Shown: positions 21,789 to 33,109, counted from the stretch's first letter. The stretch is DNA of 64,000 bases from Gigaspora margarita (GCA_009809945.1 WTPW01000424.1:105494-169493); one strand, 5' to 3'. Numbers and translations are program-made. Notes: a model not told the origin generated them from the letters alone.

Positions 21789-22306
21789 TACTAAGTAAGT
21801 TTAATGCTGTGGTATTCATGAGTCTACTGTAAAAATTTTAGCTTAGTTTATCAAATATTGGCAGAGATATTTAGATTTTTTATTAGGATATTTTTTTGGT
21901 ATTTTGTAATGAAGAGAACTAAAAAAATCATAGTACTCAGCCTGATTTTCACAAGTTCAAATGTAACAAGTTACTGCATATTAACAAAAATAATAAAGAA
22001 TTGATTAAAAGTTTGCTTTCTGAAATTTTATATTATTTGGTTAAATATTCATTCCAGAATAGCTTTTTTCATTCGAAAACGTCCTTAATTCTTTAAAAAT
22101 CGCCTTTATACATATGTTTTAAACCATTTTTTGACTGTAGTAAAAATTTTTACTAAGAAAATAACAAAACTCATCTTAAGAAAGTTATGTTTTTTTGAAC
22201 CAAAGAACAACTTTACTTAATAGCTCAAAGTTGAATCTGTTAATAAAATTTAGTATAAAACATAATTTTTCAACTGATGAACTTTTATATTTAATTAAGG
22301 CGCTAA

Positions 22307-22458
22307 GGGGAGTGACAAAAATCAGGTGATTTTTTAGGAGGGGAGGGGGGTAAAAAATGTTGAAATTATATATAGAAACCTGACCAAATTTATATTAAGG
22401 AGGGGAGGAGGGGGTAGGCCTCTAATAAAAAATTATCAGGTGATTAATGACACGGCCC
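22307..22458. mobile_element. Harbinger-like MITE, 152 bp
   Basis: GGGGAGTGACAAAAATCAGG at the left, GATTAATGACACGGCCC at the right, TAA on both sides (22304-22306, 22459-22461). It is a close relative of 16806-16956, with G-rich runs in the middle. Confidence 0.83.
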
Positions 22459-22667
22459 TAACAGATACTATGTAATATCTTTTTATCAAGGGGATACTCC
22501 CCCTCCCCCCACATAAGATGGATTCTGATTGGTCGATTTTAAAAAATTTTATCAAAATTTTACTAATAGATTATTATTTTGGGCTTTAAATAAACTTATT
22601 TAAAATATAATTATATATCGAAATAATGTATTTTTGTATGCTAAGAAAGTTTATTTAGTGCCCAAAA

Positions 22668-23311
22668 TAGGGTTTTAATGGGTCGGTTTGGGTCGGGGTT
22701 GGACCTGACCCAGGTCAGACCCACTTGGGTCAAAACCTGACCCAGGTCTGACCCGCCTTATGTCAAACCTGACCCGGATCTGACCCGCTTCATGTCAAAC
22801 CTAACCTGGATCTAACCCAACCCAACCTGGGTTGAACCCAGATTGATAATAGTTGCTACATAGTAAAGTCTAAATTTTACTATATAAATCGATAATGTCC
22901 ACTTAAATAAACTTGTTTGAAAGAACAAAATGCATCTATACTGAAATTTTAATCCAAATTGGAGAAATTTTTATTATTTGACTTTTAATTTTTACGTTCA
23001 ACGAAAAAATTATAATCTTTTTAAAAAATATGTTCGACGAACATAAAAATTAAAAGTTAAATAATAAAAAATTCTCCAATTTGGATAAAAATTTCAAAGT
23101 ATATGCATTTGATCTTCCAAACAAGTTTACTTAAGCAGATTTTATTGATTTATATAGTAAAATTTTGACTTTACTATGTAGCGACTACTTGCGATCATTA
23201 AAAAATATGATCTGAGTCTGACCTGACCCGTGTTTTTTCTAACCCAACCCAACCCAAGTTGGATCAGATCTGAGTTGAATTGGATCAGACCTGACCCAGC
23301 TAAGACCTCTA
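22668..23311. mobile_element. hAT-like element with GGTCTGACCC codewords
   Basis: Starts TAGGGTTTTAATGGGTCGG, ends CTGACCCAGCTAAGACCTCTA. TSD GCCCAAAA/GCCCAAAG, 7 of 8 matching. The subterminal parts are dense in the word TGACCC and its complement. In the middle (22845-23195) is a hairpin whose arms, ATAGTAAAGTYTAAATTTTAC, AACTTGTTTGRAAGA and TTATTATTTGACTTTTAA, also occur at 57780-58070. There is no transposase. Confidence 0.75.
22845..23195. repeat. Hairpin core, family shared with 56950-58070
   Basis: Inverted repeat centred near 23008. The arms contain GTAGYNGCTACATAGTAAAG-type ends, AAGTAAACTTGTTTG and CTTTTAATTTTTACGTTC words. Similar arms occur at 57780-58070 and flank the palindrome at 56950-57891. 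Confidence 0.65.
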
Positions 23312-23763
23312 GCCCAAAGTTATATTTTATTAGCAAAATTTTGTATAATACAGAATTATTTATATTTTTATTAATAAAAATATAGAAACTTTTGCATTAT
23401 GCAAAATTTTACTAATAAATAATAAATTTGAGCTTTAAGTAAACTTGTTAAACACTAAAAAATACATTATTATTCTTTTAATTTTCTTAATTTTTTAAAT
23501 AAATATGAGCAAAAATGCATTTTTGATAAAAATTTACCAATTTTACTCATCTTTATTTCAAAAATTAATAAAGTTAAATAATTATATACTATTATAATGT
23601 AAAATTTAGTGCTGAACAAAATTAATTAGGGCCCTAAGTTATAATTCATTAGTAAAATTTTGCAAGTTGCTGAATTTTTTATATTTTTATTAATCAATGA
23701 TCTGTCTATAATCGGCACTATTTATTATATGCAATTTGGGGTAAAAATTTGCAAATCTATTAA

Positions 23764-25725
23764 TTGATAATCCGCCTGTCAACTAGAGAAAAGGCGAAAT
23801 ATGGCATGCTTCCATCTAAAAAGTTTTTTCTCACTAAGTTAACGATACATGTCCACTAATTGAAAGTTGTAGAGCTCATCGAGACGCATCTAACGGAGAT
23901 TAGATCATCTAAATCGGCCCAGTAAATGGCGAGTTATCGTCGACAAACGATTGGCTAGCTATATAAAAATCCGTGATTGCTATAGGCGAAATGTAGCGTG
24001 CTTCCATCTAAAACTTTTTTTTACTAAGTTAACGATACATATCCACTAATTGAAAGTTGTAGAGCTCATCGAGACGCATCTAACGGTGGTTAGATCATCC
24101 AAATCGGCCCAGTGGATGGTGAGTTATCGCTGAAAAACGATTGGTCGACTATATAAAAAATCTGTGATGGAGATTATATATGAAAATTACTATAGGCGAA
24201 ATGTGGCGTGCTTCCATCTAAAACTTTTTTTCTTACTAAGTTAATGATACATGTCCACTAATTGAAAGTTGTAGAGATGAGACCTGCGGGTCGATAGCGT
24301 AGTGGTTACACTCCCAGGTCCCCAAACGTAAGGTCGCCAGTTCAAGTTCCACTAGGAACATTAATTCTACACGGAGTCACAAGATGGACAGGCTGAACCA
24401 GGGTGCTAGGACTGCGTGCGGATATATAACCACATTTGGATGCTCTATGAAGGCATAGCATATGAAGAGCGGACCCCTAGTAAAGATCCGAACAAAAAAG
24501 GAAATAAAGAATACTTCCGGTGAAATTCTGGTAGAACAAAAAAAGAATACTTCTGGTGGAAATCCGGTTGAACAAAAAGAATACTCCCAGTGAAATTCTG
24601 GGTGCAAGGTACAAAACACGGTATTGATAACCAAAATAGGAAAAAGTCCCATGAAGGATACAAAAACTGAAGCTCCCGACTAGGTGCCACTAAACTAAAA
24701 TCAGACAAAGTACTCAAGGTTGACGACAAAGGGAACGTCCTAGAAAAGCGCGCAGGGAGGGCAAAGACCTCTTAAATTCCTGCTGTGGCAGATCGGCTGG
24801 ACTGAAGTTGGGGAAATGACGGGTGGAAGGAAGGTGTAGCTTAGTCGTAGAAAAATACATAATGATGTAATAATACAGGAGCCCAGGTTTGTCAGGTTCC
24901 TGTGAATAAAAAAGGACCTTAATAAACGAGGCGCCAGCTGCGCCCCTAGCTACGCTCTAGAGTTAAAAAATAAAAAAAAAAGTTGTAGAGATCATCGAGG
25001 TGCATTTAACAGTGGTTAGTTCATCCAAATCAGCCCAGTGGATGGCGAGATATCGTCGAAAAACGATTGGCCAACTATATAAAATCACTATGTAAACAAT
25101 ATTTGTTTACATAGAGAATTTATATAGTCAGCCAATCGTTTTTCGATGATATCTCACCATCCACTAGGCCAATTTGGATGAACTAACCACTGTTAGATGT
25201 GTCTCGACGATCTCTACAACTTTCAATTAGTGGACATGTATCGTTAACTTAGTAAGAAAAAAAGTTTTAGATGGAAGCACGCCACATTTCGCCTATAGTA
25301 ATTTTCATATGTAATCTCCATCACAGATTTTTTATATAGTCAGCCAATCGTTTTTCAGCAATAACTCGCTATCCACTGGGCCGATTTGGATGATCTAACC
25401 ACCGTTAGATGCATCTCGATGAGCTCTACAACTTTCAATTAGTGGATATGTATCGTTAACTTAGTAAGAAAAAAAGTTTTAGATGGAAGCATGCCACATT
25501 TCGCCTATAGTAGTCACAGATTTTTATATAGCCGGCCAATCGTTTTTGACAATAACTCGCCATCCACTGGGCCGATTTGGATAATCTAACCACAGTTAGA
25601 TGCGTCTCAATGAGCTCTACAACTTTCAATTAGTGGACATGTATCATTAACTTAGTAAGAAAAAACTTTTTAGATGGAAGCATGCTATATTTCGCCTTTT
25701 CTCCAGTTGACAGGCGGATTATCAA
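23764..25725. mobile_element. TTAA-flanked foldback element built from about 200-bp tandem units
   Basis: Inverted ends TTGATAATCCGCCTGTCAACT and AGTTGACAGGCGGATTATCAA with TTAA at 23760-23763 and 25726-25729. Each arm holds three tandem units starting GGCGAAATRTRGCRTGCTTCC (23790, 23983, 24196 on the left, mirrored on the right), each with ATCGAGACGCATCTAACGG and ATCATCCAAATCGGCCCAG. The loop is AACAATATTTGTT near 25098. The first ten bases equal one end of the larger element that contains it. A SINE inserted into the left arm. Confidence 0.85.
24279..24978 (+). mobile_element. SINE family A head with a different body, 700 bp
   Basis: A 14-bp TSD AAAGTTGTAGAGAT lies at 24265-24278 and 24979-24992, inside the foldback arm. 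The head TGCGGGTCGATAGCGTAGTGG (A-box region) and GTTCAAGTTCC at 24340-24350 (B box) match the 7498-8023 copy. The body differs. It includes three AGAATACTYCNGGTGAAATTC-like repeats at 24508-24600 and an A-rich end AAAAAATAAAAAAAAAA. The minus-strand frames at 24377-24729 are shadows. Confidence 0.85.
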
Positions 25726-27182
25726 TTAAGATATTACCTAAAATATAGAAACTCGCTAAAAGATTTGTAACTTAAAAAATATATGTTTCACATATCAAAT
25801 CACACGATTTTATTTAAAAAATACTAACAGTAATTATTTGTCAAAAAACAAGCTTGAATAATAATCGTTAAAAAAACTTTACTATGTACCGATGTCAAAT
25901 TCCAACCCACTTTTATATATAGAATTCATATAACAAAAAGTAAATCAAAATTTAAATTTCGTAAAAAACATACTTATTTTGATGTCTCAGAGGTTTCAAC
26001 CATCTCTAAAGAATGTCTCGCCATATTTTTTTCACTTTTGACTAAAAGTTACGATCCAGTTGTTAATTGTAGTTACCTTCAGAATATCATTTAAATCAAG
26101 TTCACCATCTTGAGCCCTCCTTAATAGTTCATTATGTATTTCCTGATCTGTTATCTTGTTTCTACTATCCATTGTTCTGGTATGAAATATATTTTCTAAT
26201 AAACTTTTTATGTGTTTTGTTATTCGTTTTCAAGGTTCTCACTGATTTTTTTTTCATTTTCAGCTAGAGCCCAACCTGAAAAATATCTTTCTTGACTTAA
26301 TTTAAAATATATGTTATATAGATATATAGCTGAAAATTTCAAAACATACTATGTTACCTTTTTGATAAGTGAATATCTGTTTGTGGTGAGTTAACTTGAT
26401 CAAACTTTTTTTTAAAATTTATAGCAATTTTTATTAAAATTGCCTGATTATAGAATTTAGAAATATTATTATATTTACTATTAGAGTCTCTTTGCTTTTA
26501 CTATTTGGTTCATTTATGGTGATTTGATCTGATGAATGTAAAAGGTATATAAATAAAAGGTATAATTTAAAATTAAAAATTATAATAGTACTTGAATTAA
26601 GTGGTGCCGGTATGGTCCAAGACTTGGTAGGTTGCGTATGTTCTGAGATTGTAGGATTTGGTTTTTTAAAAATGTGATATTTAGTAACTTTCATTATATG
26701 CGCAGGGGCAAATTTTTTCAATGATCCTAATTCTGGTAATGATCTAGCAAGAATATATCCTGCTTCTGCTCCTTCATCTGGCCAAGTCCACTCATACCAG
26801 TTAGAAATTCCGTGAATCGTTCCTAACTTAGAATTTTCTTTATTTGTTTCAATTAATTAATGTTAGTTTTATTTTTATTGATGAGTGCTGTCAAACAAAA
26901 ATGAGCTTTCAGATTTTTAATTATTGAGAGTTAGCTCCTATATGGTATATAATTACATATCATATATATTACTAATCAGATTTTTTATAAACTAAATTTC
27001 AATAATAAATTTGTAGGTCCAAAATCTCATCTTTTTTTTAGCAGCACTCATATACCAACCTTCACGGTTAGGCATAATATTGGCAACATGTGTACTTGCT
27101 AAGTCTTTTATTGCTTCTTGTATTTCTTCCCTGATTCAATATTATGACCCAATTTTACCTATCGTTTCATTGCATGTGTTAA

Positions 27183-27247
27183 CTATATAAATAATAATAT
27201 GTTATAGAATATATTGGTTTATATTTTTTTTTCCCTTTTTATATTAC
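27183..27247 (-). other. Intron of the transposase-like gene (65 bp)
   Basis: On the minus strand the exon ends HHAQ at ..CAG, then GTAATATAAAAAG, and the intron ends TTATATAG before TTAACACATGCAATG. Coding similarity resumes immediately. Confidence 0.55.
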
Positions 27248-27528
27248 CTGGGCATGATGTGAGTCTATTACCATTTTTGCCTCACCTGCTTCAAGAAAAA
27301 CCCATAATATTGTACCACTTTTTCCAATGTGCCATTATTATCATTAATTCTGTATTATGATAATGTGGCCCATTATCATAAAAAATACTTATCCATTCTG
27401 GTTTTATTTCAATTGTTTCTAGTACACCGTGTAGTAAGAACGCAGTGAACCAGACATCTTGTTTGCTATCACTACTCCAATGATTAAATGCATTGACATT
27501 AATTTTATTAGAATGAGGATCTTTAGTA

Positions 27529-27688
27529 TAGTGTTGGCAAAATAACAAATATGACTTTTTATGACAAATAAATGACTGCCAAATTTTATAAAATATTATA
27601 AAATAATAACAAAATAATAGTTTTTATGACAAAAATGACACATTTTTATGACATTCAACTCTGTAATTTTGTCAAATTGCCAACTATG
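27529..27688. mobile_element. hAT-like MITE, 160 bp, inside the transposase-like gene
   Basis: Plus-strand left end TAGTGTTGGCAAAATAAC, right end GTCAAATTGCCAACTATG; 8-bp TSD CTTTAGTA at 27521-27528 and 27689-27696. The interior repeats TTTTTATGACAAAAATGACA-like words. Removing it and one TSD copy rejoins the coding frame (..MYTK then DPHSNKINV..). The ATG of the 27291-27548 frame comes from the MITE and is not a real start. Confidence 0.82.
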
Positions 27689-28150
27689 CTTTAGTATACA
27701 TTAAAACTGAATGGAGTGACCATCCATGTTTGCCAAAAAATTCAGCTTTAGTTTTTCTGGACTTTTGACATAAGATTTTCATCTTATAGTCAACGATTAT
27801 TAATGCGGCATCTGAATCTAGTTGTGCAAGATTTGCACTTAGCTGTGCATTAAAATATGTTTTGCGAACATGGTGAGCTTGAAAATATATAAGCTGATTT
27901 TGATACTCGTTTAAAGTCTCATAAACTTCATTAGTGATATTAGTTTTAATTCATTAAAAAAAACAAATAGTTTTTCACAATTCTCACATGTTTCTAAATG
28001 TGTTAAATTACAGTCACCGAAAGCATGATGTACACAATGGCTTATACAACAATTATGAATAGCATGGCCTAATTGATTAATAGTAAGTTTTGCACTATAA
28101 TCTTTTCGTAAATACTGTTTTAAATTTTGTGTCTGATAACTCAATTTATT

Positions 28151-28382
28151 CTATATATTAGAAAAATTTTAGTTCAAATTATATAATTATTATATCGTTA
28201 GCTCTATAATAAACTCTGAATATAATGAACTAAATTTTATATTAGTTCGATATAAAAGGAGTTATGTTTTTTTTAAGAAAACATAGTAACTTAAATAATG
28301 AACTTTTTTATATCTAAAGGCAACAATTCATTATAGAGTGTTAATTATATATATACTATATATACCTAAAGAAATGTATTAC
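28151..28382 (-). other. Probable intron of the transposase-like gene (about 232 bp)
   Basis: Minus strand: donor GTAATACATTTC after a coding stretch (DEIKKLIELHTS), acceptor TAATATATAG before the LSYQTQNLKQYL coding stretch. The AT-rich filler has no open frame. Confidence 0.4.
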
Positions 28383-28784
28383 TAGTATGTAATTCTATAA
28401 GTTTTTTTATTTCATCAAATATTTCATATTCCAATTCATTGCAAGTTGAACAAATACCACCAAGATTGTCTTTATATATATATCGTCCATCTTGTAAACG
28501 GGTCATAAACGATGTACGTTGCATTCCCTCAGAGTATTTTTCATAAAATTTTTCCTATAAGGCTTTTTTGTGATTTGAAGATATAAAATTGGTAATCCAG
28601 TTGATGTTTCAGTTTTGTATAATGACATATTAATATTTTCTTTATCTGAAAAAAATAATTCAAACTGATTTAATTGCTCTTCAGACAATTTTACATGATG
28701 AATAATGGGCTTTAAAAGTGGTGGTGCGCCATGACCATATAAGTTTGCATGTTTACGTGCTGCAGAAATAGTATGACGACCAAC

Positions 28785-28854
28785 CTATTAAATTAGATAC
28801 CGTAAGTATAGTTTATATAATTGTTCAAAGTTGATTTTTCTAAAAACAACATAC
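28785..28854 (-). other. Intron of the transposase-like gene (70 bp)
   Basis: Minus strand: GAAG then GTATGTTGTTTT as donor, and AATTTAATAG as acceptor before GTTGGTCGTC. Protein sequence is continuous across it (SELETNLE then VGRHTISAARKH). Confidence 0.6.
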
Positions 28855-30224
28855 TTCTAAATTTGTTTCTAATTCACTATAAGTAAAATCTTTAGCAATT
28901 ATTAATAAAATTCTTCTTTTTCCATTAGGGGTTTTTTTATTATAATTTAAAGCACGAGAAAAAGAATGCCAAAAAGTACGTGTTGTATTGGGCATATGGA
29001 GGAGTATACTTGTTATAAATCCTAATTGATAAAGTTATCTAAGTAACACAGAATCATTATCTGGTAAACTTGATCTTGTCCAAAGTTGATACTAATAAAG
29101 TATAATAATTATTAGGATTTTTTATACGAATTAGAAAGCATTTATTATATAACAGTAATATACATGAGATTCTTCATATGACCATGGTGTTATATTATAA
29201 GCACCAGCAGCTCGAAGCATAGAACACCAGGCATTTACTTCTCGATCACTAAACTCATAATTTCGTGGATACAATTCACTAAGTATAGAATTTAATTCAA
29301 TAACATTATCTCCTTGGAACCATATAATAAAAGGCTTATGCCAGTTAATGTTAGATATCGTTCTTCATTTTACATGATAATTGAAAAGTGTATTCATAAT
29401 TGAAATATCATTCCATTGATCAGGTGTACATGTTGGGATCTGATGTTGTTTTATTAATTGCTTAGTATTAATATTGTTCAGACCGAAAAGCTGAATACCA
29501 TTATATTTACTAATGCCAAAGGGCTGCCAAACTTTATTTGGAGATACATCTTCTATCATTTGTTTTAGTTGTAGATCCTAATAGATTTCAATTTTATAGC
29601 TATTTTCTTCTAAAGTTGAAACGTATAATGCTTGTTTTTTATTATAAGTATGAATTAAAGATGATTGATAACCTAATCCACCATTATGCCAATCTTGTTA
29701 TAATGATGATCCAATCCCGTAAACAAAAATTTTATATTTATCAAGATCAAAAGAAAAAGGAATAAAAGAAATATTAGCTAACAATTGTGAAATAATACTT
29801 TGATCAGAGCATCCAACAATAAGGAGACCAGAATATCAAGTTTTATTACTAAAAATTTTACTATATACAGAAGAAATGGCAGTACTGGGATTGTCAACAG
29901 GAGTTTTAGTATAAAAAGTATCACTTTGGCATATATAGCCAGGAAAATAAGGGTTATTTGGATAACCAACTACAACAATTACGACAAATTCATAATTGTT
30001 AAGAATAACTTTAGTTTTTTGCCCAATACGTATAGGAAAATATGTATTGTTTTTTGATCAAAAACTGTGTTTATTTTCTACTTGTGCTTGTCGTGCTCTT
30101 TTAGCTATTCATTAGAATGTCTCAGATGTAGAGGTACATATAAAAATTATTATAGCGATTATCCCCAATTTTTAATAGTGATTAACATGTGATTAGTGCC
30201 GATTACAAATGGATTATCAATTAA

Positions 30225-31400
30225 TAAAAATATAGAAAATTCTGTATCATGCAAAATTTTACTAATTAATTATAACTTTAAGCCCTAATTAAACTTGTTC
30301 AGTACTAAAATCTACATCCTGATAGTATATAATTATTTAAATTTTTTAATATTTGAAATAAAGATGAGTAAAATTGGTAAATTTTTATCAAAATATAATA
30401 TTGCTCATCTTTATTTGAAAATTTATTAAAATCAAACAAATATATACCAATATAGTGTATTGTATTGTGCTGAACAAGTTTACTTGGTGCTCTAAGTTAT
30501 AATTTATTAGTACAATTTTGCATAATTCTGAATTTTTTATATTTTTATTAATAAAAATATAGAAAATTCCATATAATACAAAATTGTACTAATTAATCAT
30601 AACTTTGAGCTCTAAGTAAGCATGTTCAATATCAAAAAATACATTATATTAGCATATTACATTTTGATGAAACTTTACTAATTTTACTCATCTTTATTTA
30701 AAAAATTGCAAAAATAAATAATTATATGCTATTAGAATGTAGCTTTTAATGCTGAACAAGTTTACTTAGAGCTCAAAGTTATAATTTATTAGTAAAATTT
30801 TGCATAATACAGAATTTTCTATATTTTTATTAATCAAAATATAGAAAATTTAGCATCATGCAAAATTTTACTAATAAATTATAACTTTGACCCCTAAGTA
30901 CCATATATGTCCGAAAATAAGCTACTATCTAAAATAAGCTACCCCCCTGATTTTTTTTAAAAATCTTAAAAAAACTGTTAGCAGTTGCTACATATAAAAG
31001 TAAGTAAATCTCAAAAGTGGTATTAAGTAAACTTGTTCAGAACATCAAAATACACCTATAGTAAAAATTTGGTGTTATTTGGACAACTTTTTATTAGTAC
31101 GTTTTTCAATTTTTTCAAAAAACTTAATATTTCGAAAATAAGCTACCCTATGTTTTTTTGCGTAATTTTTTGGCCAAAAAAGGTAGCTTATTTTCAAACA
31201 CATAGAGTAAACTTGTTCAGCACTCAAAAATATACTATTATAGTATATATTTGTATTTTATATAAATTTAATTATTACTCAAAATTTTAATCTATTAGCA
31301 ATATATTATATTATATATAGAATTATATATATTATATCTGATATAGTGTAATATAAGATTTTGGCCTTACTTCCACCCCCCAATGATATTATGTAATATC
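30225..31400. repeat. Foldback array, units of about 330 bp (right part)
   Basis: Three units with hairpin centres TATATTTTTATTAATMAAAA near 30225, 30545 and 30830, and arms GCAAAATTTTACTAAT and AAGTAAACTTGTTCAGYAC. It continues the array at 22520-23693. No gene. Confidence 0.65.
30901..31207. mobile_element. Mariner-like MITE (AAAATAAGCTACC family)
   Basis: Ends CCATATATGTCCGAAAATAAG and TTATTTTCAAACACATAGAG, flanking TA. It interrupts the array word AAGTA-AACTTGTTCAG, which is intact in neighbouring units. Confidence 0.75.
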
Positions 31401-31417
31401 TGTTAGTGTTCTTATTT

Positions 31418-32214
31418 ATATATATATAATAAAATTATAAGCAGATTTTTTGATCTACTTTTTTTATTATATTTTCAAGATAACCTATTTATTTTATAAT
31501 CATTTATAATAAATTGTATTAAGTTAACCTAAAAACTTCCATTAAGTAACCTTGAAGAGAATATTTTTGACTTATAGAATCTCAATTTTTATAAAAAAAT
31601 ATTGGAAACTCATAGAGTAATTAACCATTTTGTAAATTCATATATCTACGTTTTCATTAATTTTTTGTTTGATTCTAGAAGGACTTTCACTAAATATAAT
31701 ATCAAAAGTGCTACTAAATAAGTTTAATGCTATAGTATTTATGAGTCTACTATAAAAATTTTAGCTTATTTGATTAAATATTGACGATGATATTTAGATT
31801 TTTTATTAGGACATTTTTTTGGATATTTTGTGATGAAGAGGATTAAAAAAATCATGGTACCCAGTCTAATTTTTACAAGTTCAAATGAAACAAGTTACTG
31901 TGCATTAACAAAAATAATAAAAAATTGATTAAAGGTTTGCTTCTGAAATTTTATATTATTTGGTTAAATATTTGTTTCAAAATACCTTTTTTTTCATTCG
32001 AAAACATCCTTAATTCTTTAAAAATCACCTTTATACATATGTTTTGAACTATTTTTTGACTGTAGTAAAAATTTTACTAAGAAAATAACAAATTTGTTTT
32101 AAAAAAATCATGTTTTTTTGAACCAAAAAACAACTTTACTTAATAACTCAAAGTTGAATTTGTTAATAAAATTTAGTATAAATATGATTTTTCAACTAAC
32201 AAACTTTTATTCTT
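31418..32214. repeat. Dispersed repeat R, copy 3
   Basis: Uninterrupted copy: ATAACCTATTTATTTTATAA, AAAAACTTCCATTAAGTAA, GATTCTAGAAGGACTT, GTGCTACTAAATAAG, ending CAACTAACAAACTTTTAT. It serves as empty-site reference for the insertions in copies 1 and 2. Confidence 0.7.
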
Positions 32215-32439
32215 AGCTAACGAAAATTTTTTGTCATATGTTTATCACTATTTATATTGCATCACATTTCCAAAAGCAGTCATAAATCTACAGTATTGTT
32301 ATTTTTAAATTTATACTAAAAATACGCAAATTAAACTTTTATATGTAAACTTTTAATATAAAAATAAGCAATTTAAAAATCTAATCTTTTTAATAATTTT
32401 TTAAAAGAATACGCAAATGTAAATTTTATTTTACTAAAT

Positions 32440-32690
32440 TTGTCTATGATGGTGATGCATTCTCTGACCTGATCTATTTATGTATTATTCAGGATCCTAA
32501 TAGCCCTTTTGTTAAATTAATAATCTATCTATTATTTATTGTTATTTTATATCGAACTGCCTCAAAGAAGTATATAGTTTTCTATAGATATAAAAGAAAC
32601 TATACTTCCCTTTTGTATACTGCTTCACACCTACAGAAAAGGATTTTAGGAGCTATGTGATTATTACTTTATCAGATTTAAAGAAGGCAT
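32440..32690 (-). other. Possible 3' LTR remnant of the Ty3-like element
   Basis: Shares, in the same order as the putative LTR at 45530-45735, the words AGGATCCT and AAGAAACTATACT. Overall similarity is weak and no ends or TSD were found, so this is tentative. Confidence 0.25.
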
Positions 32691-32696
32691 CCAGTA

Positions 32697-32935
32697 TATA
32701 CATGAGGACGAAAGCATTTTGGATTTGAAAACCTGAAATTAAAATTTGAAGACAAAATTGTTTATGACCTATTTTACTTAAAAGATGAAATTATTTGATA
32801 CTTTTTTTGAATAGACAAAATTATAAAGAATATATCTATATAAATTTTATTTGCTTTTCCTTATAAAAAATTTTAATTTTCTCTAATGAAGACGAAATAG
32901 ATCTTTTTCAAAAATTAATTTCAATAGCATCACTA
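32697..32935. mobile_element. hAT-like MITE, 239 bp, copy 2 (inverted relative to copy 1)
   Basis: TATACATGAGGACGAAAGC at the left, ATTTCAATAGCATCACTA at the right. TSD ATCCAGTA at 32689-32696 and 32936-32943. Same length as the copy at 2404-2642, in the opposite orientation. Sequence differences are spread throughout, so this is an old pair. Confidence 0.82.
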
Positions 32936-33109
32936 ATCCAGTACTATAATAGTATAAGCTGCTTGAGATACTAAATATTCTTGTTTATAAGTATCTAATT
33001 CTGCAGGGTCAGTAACAGTAGGTTGTGATAGTAGAGGTTAGTTACTTTCATAGGAGATAGGAATAGTATATTTTTTGTTCTTCTATCTAAATGAATATTA
33101 TCTATTCTT

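Larger units (their letters stand above)
18774..22296. repeat. Dispersed repeat R, copy 2, split by two mariner-like elements
   Basis: Begins ATTTATACATGTAAAATAAA, directly abutting the LINE's right TSD, and ends AACTTTTATATTTAATT. After removal of 18818-21221 and 21476-21788 it aligns with copies 1 and 3. Those copies supply empty sites: GTGCTACTAAGTAAG at 8287 matches the sequence around the 21476 insertion. Confidence 0.7.
26020..30115 (-). pseudogene. Multi-exon transposase-like gene, broken by stops and a MITE
   Basis: Conserved-looking protein runs right to left. N-terminal part: NTYFPIRIGQKTKVI, GYPNNPYFPGYICQSDTFYT, NPSTAISSVYSKIF, KIFVYGIGSS, QHQIPTCTPDQWNDISIM, then SDREVNAWCSMLRAAGAYN. 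After the intron at 28785-28854: ISAARKHANLYGHGAPPLL. A C/H-rich stretch follows (CCISHCVHHAFGDCN, CENCEKLF). The DDE-like core is ALIIVDYKMKIL, SIFYDNGPHYHNTELM and AKMVIDSHHAQ, a candidate acidic triad. The C-terminal part has STHVANIMPNREGWYMSAA, NWYEWTWPDEGAEAGYILAR and TDQEIHNELLRRAQDGELD. Several in-frame stops and the insertion at 27529-27688 make it inactive. The family was not named from memory with confidence; position inside a TTAA element argues for its transposase, but a captured host gene is possible. Confidence 0.7.
23694..30220 (-). mobile_element. 6.5-kb TTAA-flanked DNA transposon with transposase-like gene
   Basis: TTAA lies at both ends (23690-23693 and 30221-30224). It is inserted into the TATATTTTTATTAATAAAAA centre of the surrounding foldback repeat, whose halves rejoin when it is removed. 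The ends are similar in inverted orientation: TCAATGATCTGTCTATAATCG versus TTGATAATCCATTTGTAATCG, both followed by GCACTA. The minus strand carries a long broken gene with introns (26020-30115). TTAA target sites are known for piggyBac and Kolobok. The protein does not look like piggyBac to me, so the superfamily is left open. Confidence 0.72.
22459..31405. mobile_element. Foldback-array element hosting later insertions (putative)
   Basis: The ends TAACAGATACTATGTAATATC (left) and GATATTATGTAATATCTGTTA (right) are inverted with C/G-rich words next to them. Between them, after removing the hAT-like (22668-23311), TTAA (23694-30220) and mariner-like (30901-31207) insertions, lie units of about 330 bp with a TATATTTTTATTAATAAAAA centre and AAGTAAACTTGTTCAG arms. 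The outer boundary is less certain than those of the nested elements. Confidence 0.45.

Noticed and set aside
24377-24729. Minus-strand ORFs of 91-94 codons
   Set aside because: Antisense to a SINE body; generated by its internal AGAATACTTC repeats.
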